Source: Mixophyes australis
Lineage: Eukaryota; Chordata; Amphibia; Anura; Limnodynastidae
Length of the DNA: 64,000 bases
Reading direction: 5' to 3'
Assembly (NCBI GenBank): GCA_036250195.1
Contig: JAVHZZ010000005.1
Span: 183,069,448 to 183,133,447, forward strand
Within the stretch, counting starts at the first letter, position 1. Every line of letters starts with the position of its first letter. Positions 57,425-64,000 of this stretch are shown one piece after another. Under the pieces are notes generated by a model that worked only from the letters and a program-made list of their open reading frames with translations, was not told where the DNA came from and did not search any database. A program made the position numbers and the translations under genes.

Positions 57425-57707
57425 CCCCACTCCAGTGTGTACTCGGAAAGAGTTTTTAGTGCAGCGGGGAACCTGGTCAGTGAGCGGCGAAGGAGGTTGC
57501 TTCCTCACAACGTTGAAAAAATGATGTTTATAAAAATGAATAATCAATTCCTCAATGAAGTACAGCACTGCCCTCCAGACAGTACAGAGGGACTGTGGTT
57601 GTGGAGTCCAGCGGGGACGAATTGATAATGTGTGAGGAGGAGGAAGTACACACTGTAGGGGGAGAGGAATCAGAGGTTGAGGATGAGGACGACATCTTTC
57701 CTCAGTA
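57425..57707 (+). pseudogene. hAT dimerisation (hATC) domain remnant
   Basis: Reads TPVYSERVFSAAGNLVSERR, RRLLPHNVEKMMFIKMN, the hallmark C-terminal block of hAT transposases (SER.FS.AG......R..L.P..VE....). The frame has no ATG in this stretch. After a frameshift near 57600, a third frame gives an acidic tail (EEEEVHTVGGEESEVEDEDD) ending at TAG 57705-57707. In intact relatives this block mediates transposase dimers. Here the catalytic core that should precede it is absent. Confidence 0.88.
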
Positions 57708-57763
57708 GAGCCTGTTTAGTTTGTACAGGGAGAGATGAATTGTTTTATTGGTGTGGGGGCCCA

Positions 57764-57827
57764 AACAAACCAATCATTTCAGCCACAGTTGTTTGGTAGG
57801 CCCTGTCGCTGAAATGATTGGTTTGTT
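57764..57827. repeat. Inverted repeat, 20-bp perfect arms
   Basis: AACAAACCAATCATTTCAGC (57764-57783) and its exact complement (57808-57827) around a 24-nt loop, just downstream of the hAT coding remnant. Confidence 0.92.
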
Positions 57828-58089
57828 AAAGTGTGCATGTCCTATTTTAACAACATAAGGGTGGGTGGGAGGGTCCAAGGACAATTCCATCTTGCAACTT
57901 TTTTTTTGGCATTATGTGACCATTCAACAGTCGTTTGCCATGTTCAAAAAGTAAAAGAAAATGCCAACAAATTCAATAAATTAAATCAAAAGTTAAATGC
58001 CCTGTCATTATTTAAAACAAGAGGTTTTGACGTGCTAGAATTAGTGTAGTGTTAAGATGTTATAAACACTACACTTGGAAATTGGAGGA

Positions 58090-59045
58090 GGTAATGTGGC
58101 CCCGGTATCAAATTGGGTACCGGGGCCACCCCACTACGCAGTCCAGATACTTGTTTGGTGGAATTCAGACCAGTTGAGGGTGTATTTATTTTATTGTGGC
58201 CCCGGTATCAAAATGGGTACCGGGGCCACCCCACTACGCAGTCCAGATACTTGTTTGGTGGAATTCAGACCAGTTGAGGGTTTTATTATTATATTGTGGG
58301 GACCACTCTATCTATACCACACTACAACTCTATACCACTCTATTTAATACTTTAATTCTATTTAATACTTTAATTCTATTACTAATTACCATAAAGAGGA
58401 ACTGCCGCTTCTATTTAATACTTTAATTCTATTAGTAGTTACCATAAAGAGGAACAAAATAAACCAATTTTACCAAAAGTATAATATGACTTAGACTTAC
58501 AAACACTACACTTGAAAGATGGTGCCTTTAAATGAAAAAGTCAGTCTTCATTGCACGACTATGTGCAACAGGGACAGTTTTTTGGTTTACAAAGTCAACC
58601 AATAACACTTCGACCCTGTCTGTCTTTAACATACTTGATGGGATCTCAATGACGAATTGTCTGTACCATGTTTGGAGGAGGTATTGTGGCCCCGGTATCA
58701 AATTGGGTACCGGGGCCACCCCACTACGCAGTCCAGATACTTGTTTGGTGGAATTCAGACCAGTTGAGGGTGTATTTATTTTATTGTGGCCCCGGCACCA
58801 AATTTACTACCGGGGCCACTCCACTGTGCAGTCCATATTTAGGTGTATCAGATATTAAACAACGGTGACAGTTGATGCCCAATTTTTTAATTATATTGTG
58901 GCCTCGGTACCAAATTGTGTACCGGGGCCACCACACTACGCAGTCCATACCCTTTTTTGGTGGAATTCTGACACGTGGAGGGTTTTTTAATTATATTGTG
59001 GCCTCTGTACCAAATTGTGTACCGGGGCCACCACACTACGCAGTC
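58090..59045 (+). repeat. Hairpin-bearing repeat units
   Basis: About six units, in most of which GTGGCCCCGGTA and TACCGGGGCCAC form a stem around a roughly 10-nt loop (near 58097, 58197, 58687, 58787, 58900 and 59000; the last two imperfect). Each is followed by ACTACGCAGTCCA (or a close variant) and TTGGTGGAATTCA-like sequence. Spacing is irregular, with other sequence inserted around 58300-58670. Confidence 0.88.
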
Positions 59046-59246
59046 AAGATAGATAGATGCGTATCATAGATAAAGTACATTCAGTGGTGTGGGGCAAATT
59101 GAAAAATATTCAAAATGCACTGACATTATCAAAAACAAGAGGTTGTCACACGCTAAAACTCCAACATGTATATGATGGAGAGGATGGAGGAGCAGCCGTA
59201 TGTGTAGTGTAATGCAGACCTGTTGAAGGTTTTTTATATATTTTAT

Positions 59247-61510
59247 TGTGGTGCCCAGTGCCCACTCCTCTACGCAGTCCAGGTACATTTATTGGTGCGA
59301 ATCATAAAAGTTCAGGGTTTTTAATATATATTGTGGTGACCCACTCCTCTACGCAGTCCAGGTACATTTATTGGTGCGAATCATAAAAGTTCAGGGTTTT
59401 TAATATATTGTGGTGACCCACTCCTCTACGCAGTCCAGGTACATTTATTGGTGCGATTCATAAAAGTTCAGGGTTTTTAATATATATTGTGGTGACCCAC
59501 TCCTCTACGCAGTCCAGGTACATTTATTGGTGCGATTCATAAAAGTTCAGGGTTTTTAATATATATTGTGGTGACCCACTCCTCTACGCAGTCCAGGTAC
59601 ATTTATTGGTGCGATTCATAAAAGTTCAGGGTTTTTAATATATATTGTGGTGACCCACTCCTCTACGCAGTCCAGGTACATTTATTGGTGCGAATCATAC
59701 AAGTTGATGGTTTTCTTATTATATATATTGTGGTGACCCACTCCTCTACGCAGTCCAGATACATTTATTGGTGCGAATCATAAAAGTTCAGGGTTTTTAA
59801 TATATATTGTGGTGACCCACTCCTCTACGCAGTCCAGGTACATTTATTGGTGCGATTCATAAAAGTTCAGGGTTTTTAATATATTGTGGTGACCCACTCC
59901 TCTACGCAGTCCAGGTACATTTATTGGTGCGATTCATAAAAGTTCAGGGTTTTTAATATATTGTGGTGACCCACTCCTCTACGCAGTCCAGGTACATTTA
60001 TTGGTGCGATTCATAAAAGTTCAGGGTTTTTAATATATATTGTGGTGACCCACTCCTCTACGCAGTCCAGGTACATTTATTGGTGCGATTCATAAAAGTT
60101 CAGGGTTTTTAATATATATTGTGGTGACCCACTCCTCTACGCAGTCCAGGTACATTTATTGGTGCGAATCATACAAGTTGATGGTTTTCTTATTATATAT
60201 ATTGTGGTGACCCACTCCTCTACGCAGTCCAGATACATTTATTGGTGCGAATCATAAAAGTTCAGGGTTTTTAATATATATTGTGGTGACCCACTCCTCT
60301 ACGCAGTCCAGGTACATTTATTGGTGCGATTCATAAAAGTTCAGGGTTTTTAATATATTGTGGTGACCCACTCCTCTACGCAGTCCAGGTACATTTATTG
60401 GTGCGAATCATAAAAGTTCAGGGTTTTTAATATATATTGTGGTGACCCACTCCTCTACGCAGTCCAGGTACATTTATTGGTGCGAATCATACAAGTTGAT
60501 GGTTTTCTTATTATATATATTGTGGTGACCCACTCCTCTACGCAGTCCAGATACATTTATTGGTGCGAATCATAAAAGTTCAGGGTTTTTAATATATATT
60601 GTGGTGACCCACTCCTCTACGCAGTCCAGGTACATTTATTGGTGCGATTCATAAAAGTTCAGGGTTTTTAATATATTGTGGTGACCCACTCCTCTACGCA
60701 GTCCAGGTACATTTATTGGTGCGATTCATAAAAGTTCAGGGTTTTTAATATATATTGTGGTGACCCACTCCTCTACGCAGTCCAGGTACATTTATTGGTG
60801 CGATTCATAAAAGTTCAGGGTTTTTAATATATATTGTGGTGACCCACTCCTCTACGCAGTCCAGGTACATTTATTGGTGCGATTCATAAAAGTTCAGGGT
60901 TTTTAATATATATTGTGGTGACCCACTCCTCTACGCAGTCCAGGTACATTTATTGGTGCGAATCATACAAGTTGATGGTTTTCTTATTATATATATTGTG
61001 GTGACCCACTCCTCTACGCAGTCCAGGTACATTTATTGGTGCGAATCATAAAAGTTCAGGGTTTTTAATATATATTGTGGTGACCCACTCCTCTACGCAG
61101 TTCAGGTACATTTATTGGTGCGAATCATACAAGTTCAGGGTTTTTAATATTTATTGTGGTGACCCACTCCTCTACCCAGTCCAGGTACATTTATTGGTGG
61201 GAATCATACAAGTTGATGGTTTTCTTATTATATATATTGTGGTGACCCACTCCTCTACACAGTCCAGGTACATTTATTGGTGCGAATCATAAAAGTTCAG
61301 GGTTTTTAATATATATTGTGGTGACCCACTCCTCTACGCAGTTCAGGTACATTTATTGGTGCGAATCATACAAGTTCAGGGTTTTTAATATTTATTGTGG
61401 TGACCCACTCCTCTACCCAGTCCAGGTACATTTATTGGTGCGAATCATACAAGTTGATGGTTTTCTTATTATATATATTGTGGTGACCCACTCCTCTACA
61501 CAGTCCAGAA
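59247..61510 (+). repeat. 29-copy minisatellite, 77-84-bp unit
   Basis: Units read TTGTGGTGACCCACTCCTCT, ACGCAGTCCAGGTACATTTA, TTGGTGCGA(A/T)TCATA and a TA-rich linker. A variant linker, CAAGTTGATGGTTTTCTTAT, recurs in units starting near 59700, 60175, 60490, 60968, 61208 and 61450. This gives a higher-order pattern of about 475, 315, 478, 240 and 242 bp. The short ORFs (MVTHSSTQFRYIYW...) are by-products. Confidence 0.95.
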
Positions 61511-61901
61511 AGATACCTCGTTGCAACGTTTTGGACTAATAACTATATTTTGAGGTGTTCAGAATACACTGTAAATTAGTGGAAATGCTTGTTATTGAAT
61601 GTTATTGAGGTTAATAATAGCGTAGGAGTGAAAATAAGCCCAAAAACTTGATTTTTAAACTTTTTATGTTTTTTTCAAAAAAAATCTGAATCCAAAACCT
61701 TAAATCCGAACCGAGACCTTTCGTCAAGTGTTTTGCGAGACAAATCCGAACCCCAAAAATAATGAAAATCCGGATCCAAAACACAAAACACGAGACCTCA
61801 AAAGTCGCCGGTGCACATCCCTACTTGCAATGTAACATGGTTTTGTCCAGGAGCCTGAAATAAGATACTTCTTCATTTAAGATCCTTAATGAATCAGGTC
61901 C

Positions 61902-62035
61902 AAGAAGGAGAGGTTGTTAAGGAACTATAGTGAAATTGACAGTGAAATTGTATTTGTAGTGGCAGTGAAGTGTATTTGAGATCTTGGGTACTATTGGACT
62001 GGAAATTGACCCCCTTCTATTAGCCTCATATACAG
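61902..62035. other. Short unassigned stretch between MITE and DIRS remnant
   Basis: No feature recognised. Confidence 0.5.
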
Positions 62036-62407
62036 TTATCCTTCTATCCTGTTAGGGACTAATATGCCATATTTTCTGAGGGTGGATGTTGCCAATCGCT
62101 CATAAAACTTTAACCAAGAAATTGAGGGCTGAACTGACCTCACTAGCAAGGTAAGAGTATCTGATTTGTTCCTTCTGCCAAGCACTGAATTCATGAATAA
62201 TTCTGAGGTATATGTACATTGTCTGAGGGAATCTTCTAAGAAATTCTGTGTAGGGGAAGCTAACAGCTCCTTTGTTAAAATCCCAGCAGTACCACCATCA
62301 TGTTGACTGGGGTAGCTTGTGTAGGGGATCCACTGTCCCCTAGAAGCATTCCAATGTGAAACCCAAGGGAAACTTCTGACCTCTGATGGTGAAACAATGG
62401 AAATCAA
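62036..62407 (-). pseudogene. DIRS tyrosine recombinase N-terminal remnant
   Basis: The segment near the C-terminus of this frame, LGRRNKSDTLTLLVRS followed by LKFYERLATSTLRKYGILVP, resembles the N-terminal core-binding domain of DIRS recombinases (W......P....L..FL..G...L..STLR....AL). The catalytic domain is absent, because the element stops here. Confidence 0.6.
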
Positions 62408-62455
62408 ATTCTGGAAGGCCAGAGAGGATATACCGATAGTTTTTATTTATTTTTA

Positions 62456-62511
62456 TAGATATCTATCTATCTATCTATCTATCGAGAGAGCTATATCTAT
62501 ATCTATTTACA

Positions 62512-62555
<44 letters not shown>
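62456..62555. repeat. (ATCT)n and (TA)n microsatellite
   Basis: Seven or so ATCT units, then about 20 TA units, inside the DIRS remnant between the RNase H and recombinase parts. Confidence 0.95.
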
Positions 62556-62559
<4 letters not shown>

Positions 62560-62733
62560 TTTTTACTTAGTTTTGTGGTGATTCTTCAAGAGTAGGTACA
62601 GAGGAGGAAATGCATGAGGAAGGGAATGACAATGCTTCCATTCTAAATATTCCTTGGGAACCACAATCTGGACATGAAGCTTGGGGTCTGAGCATTGGAA
62701 GGGCCTGCAAATTGTTCGGGAGGGTCTTGACTG

Positions 62734-63048
62734 TCAGATGCCAAAATTCAAAAATAGTCTCTGAAGAGGCAAGGAATCCATTAACTCGTTCTGGTAAGGA
62801 TCTGTCTTGGCAACTCCCACTTCCAGATCTTTAAGCCTGCAAAGGGTTCTGAACTTTGTGCCCGTCCCCATAAGGTTTATGTAAGACACAGCTGTTTTTA
62901 GGTCCAATGGAAATAGGACTGAATCTGGCTGAAGATGAGGTACTAAAGCACGGAGAGCCAAACTGGCAGCTCTTATTTCTAATAAATTGATGTGGTGAGG
63001 GAAATGGGGCACCTGAGTAGTTAAGGGGGAAGGGCAAAGGTCAGCCAA
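62734..63048 (-). pseudogene. DIRS RNase H remnant
   Basis: HINLLEIRAASLALRALVPH carries the Glu-containing block of DIRS RNase H (HIN.LE..A..LAL). TAVSYINLMGTGTKFRTLCR matches the following (T)...YIN..GG..S..L block, with the usual Asp-bearing 'TDN.T' altered to LDLKT. The frame is open but lacks a start of its own. Confidence 0.82.
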
Positions 63049-63109
63049 ATGCTCTCAACTTGTCTGTTAATGTTATGTGTGCTGACCAAGCACATTTCCT
63101 ATGAGAAAT

Positions 63110-63960
63110 TGCATCCCTGTATTATAATGGAGCATGAAGAAAGCCTAAGGACAAGGTTAGGTACTTCCCTGTTATCTAAGCCAAATCTTGAAGAGTAACC
63201 CGAGGGCTATGGAGAAAGCATCTGACCACCACTTTGACACTCTCCAGGTTTCTTTGGGGAACAGATAGAGGGAGGTAGTGTCCAGGATGAACTCTAGGAT
63301 TATAAGGGACATGGATGGTGTGAGAATGGACTTTTCTCCATTTTCTCTATTATTGTGAACACTAAGGGCTAGATTTACTAAGCTGCGGGTTTGAAAAAGT
63401 GGGGATGTTGCCTATAGCAACCAATCAGATTCTAGCTGTCATTTTGTGGAAAGTACTAAATAAATGAAAGCTAGAATCTGATTGGTTGCTATAGGCAACA
63501 TCCCCACTTTTTCAAACCTGCAGCTTAGTAAATCTAGCCCTAAGTGTTGTAGTGGGGAGATAGTTAAGTCCCTGTGAGTACTAAGGCACTGATGGTCTGG
63601 ATGGACTAATAGGGTATTATCTAAGTATATAAGACAGAGTACACCTTTCTAGCGGTGGTAAGAGATGATAACCTTCATTGCTCTTGTGAACATGTAAGGG
63701 TCAATTGACAAGTCCATTGGTATGTCTAGCCCAGTCAGAATTTTAGAAACTGTCTTTGTTTTGGGTAAACGTAAATTGTGTTGAATGCATCTTTCAAAGG
63801 ATTGCAACATTTGAGATTTGGGCAAGTTTTAGAATGGATAGCTCCTTAAAGGCAAGTGTAGTCCAGACTGAACTGTCCTTAGTACCCACTTCTTTGAAGT
63901 TATTGTTTTCCAAACTGCTAAACAAGTCTCCTTTGATGTGGACTGATTAAGGAGTGGTAT
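63110..63960 (-). pseudogene. DIRS reverse transcriptase remnant, split by a MITE
   Basis: Before the MITE (gene order) it reads GLDIPMDLSIDPYMFTRAMK, equivalent to the PFGL..AP..FT..M block. LIYLDNTLLV follows, with the catalytic Y-x-D-D as YLDN (63627-63616). After the MITE (below 63366), LEFILDTTSLYL and SVKVVVRCFLHSPRVTLQDL correspond to the thumb-side blocks of DIRS RT. Frames change between these pieces and stops are present. Confidence 0.75.
63366..63540. mobile_element. 175-bp Harbinger-type MITE, near-perfect foldback
   Basis: The termini GGGCTAGATTTACTAAGCTG and its complement ending at 63540 are flanked by TAA (63363-63365 and 63541-63543), a PIF/Harbinger-size duplication. The arms remain complementary for about 75 bp with few mismatches, through GATGTTGCCTATAGCAACCA, leaving a short centre around TTTTGTGGAAAGTACTAAAT. 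It splits the DIRS reverse transcriptase remnant. Confidence 0.92.
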
Positions 63961-64000
63961 GATACTTACTGTGATATTGACCTCTCTTCTGAGAACATAT

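Larger units (their letters stand above)
55092..61824 (+). mobile_element. 6.7-kb internally deleted hAT element
   Basis: The terminus TAGGGATGAGCGCAC at 55092 pairs with GTGCACATCCCTA ending at 61824. An exact 8-bp duplication CTTGCAAT flanks it (55084-55091 and 61825-61832), diagnostic of hAT-type integration. The interior has, in order, a GTGCTGT-rich leader with roughly 295-bp tandem units, an N-terminal frame (56350-57063), a hAT dimerisation remnant (57425-57707), hairpin-bearing repeats (58090-59045) and a 29-copy minisatellite (59247-61510). The central catalytic region is missing, so it is non-autonomous. Confidence 0.92.
54828..61901. mobile_element. Palindromic MITE split by a hAT element
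   Basis: The two halves are 54828-55091 and 61825-61901. The left half starts GGGCCTGATATATTAAGGAT and contains a long inverted repeat (GTTTTGCACATAAGTTAAAT and its near-complement). The right half ends with the complementary CTTAATGAATCAGGTCC. Removing the insertion and one copy of CTTGCAAT restores a continuous roughly 330-bp foldback element. Its own target duplication is unclear (AAG on both sides). Confidence 0.85.
62036..64000 (-). mobile_element. DIRS-type retrotransposon fragment
   Basis: A minus-strand element entering from beyond 64000. In gene order it shows reverse transcriptase (about 63960-63110, interrupted by a MITE), RNase H (63048-62734), an inter-domain segment with EALSFP (about 62640) and the start of a tyrosine recombinase (62407-62036), where it is truncated. 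RT, then RNase H, then tyrosine recombinase is the DIRS order. Stops and frameshifts occur throughout. The left edge is set by loss of similarity only. Confidence 0.8.

Noticed and set aside
59247..61510. Regular repeat-spacer look suggestive of a CRISPR array
   Set aside because: The whole 77-84-bp unit is repeated, including the supposed spacers. The array lies inside a eukaryotic hAT transposon and there are no cas genes.
54183..64000. Expected neighbour EEF1E1 upstream of BLOC1S5
   Set aside because: Only hAT, MITE and DIRS sequence was recognised, with no EEF1E1-like exon.

Overview
The window looks like vertebrate nuclear DNA, almost certainly from a frog with a large, transposon-rich genome. 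The coding density is very low, CpG is depleted outside one promoter-like patch, all introns follow GT-AG, and the dispersed repeats are of types common in anurans: several Tc1 lineages, hAT and Harbinger-like MITEs, L2, L1/Tx1-like, DIRS and Gypsy elements. The species cannot be named from the sequence.

One host gene can be assembled, and its exons are too short to stand out as ORFs. It is BLOC1S5 (muted, subunit 5 of BLOC-1) on the minus strand. Its five coding exons are 53957-53849, 52451-52369, 35743-35614, 30011-29953 and 15635-15462. All four introns have GT-AG ends, the phases are consistent, and the joined reading frame encodes 184 residues with family similarity along nearly its whole length. 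The gene occupies about 38.5 kb. A CpG-richer patch at 53958-54182 is the likely promoter. It carries an inverted CCAAT box and two E-box-like sites resembling the CLEAR motif of lysosomal genes. A possible poly(A) signal lies at 13220-13225.

Layout. 1-13200: downstream flank with a tRNA-derived SINE, a Tc1 element with an uninterrupted transposase frame (6505-7852), two decayed Tc1 copies and a 147-bp hAT MITE. 13205-15461: putative 3' UTR. 15636-29952 (intron 4): a MITE, an L1-like scrap, and two minus-strand L2 elements, one interrupted by a hAT-type MITE. 30012-35613 (intron 3): a SINE and a Tc1 pseudogene split by another non-autonomous insertion. 35744-52368 (intron 2): an L1 3' end, three copies of one MITE family, a decayed Gypsy element, a Tc1 3' end fused to an L1 scrap, a 49-bp palindrome, and an L2 next to exon 2. 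52452-53848 (intron 1): little except an AT microsatellite. 54183-64000 (upstream flank): an old palindromic MITE split by a 6.7-kb internally deleted hAT element that carries tandem arrays, followed by a DIRS-type retrotransposon fragment that runs off the window.

Apart from BLOC1S5, every protein-like segment recognised is transposon-derived. No operon, CRISPR array, immune system or tRNA/rRNA gene was found. The more unusual structures are the nested hAT element with its hairpin-derived minisatellite, the Tc1 copy with an open transposase frame but no recognisable TIR at one end, and the compact near-perfect palindrome in intron 2.
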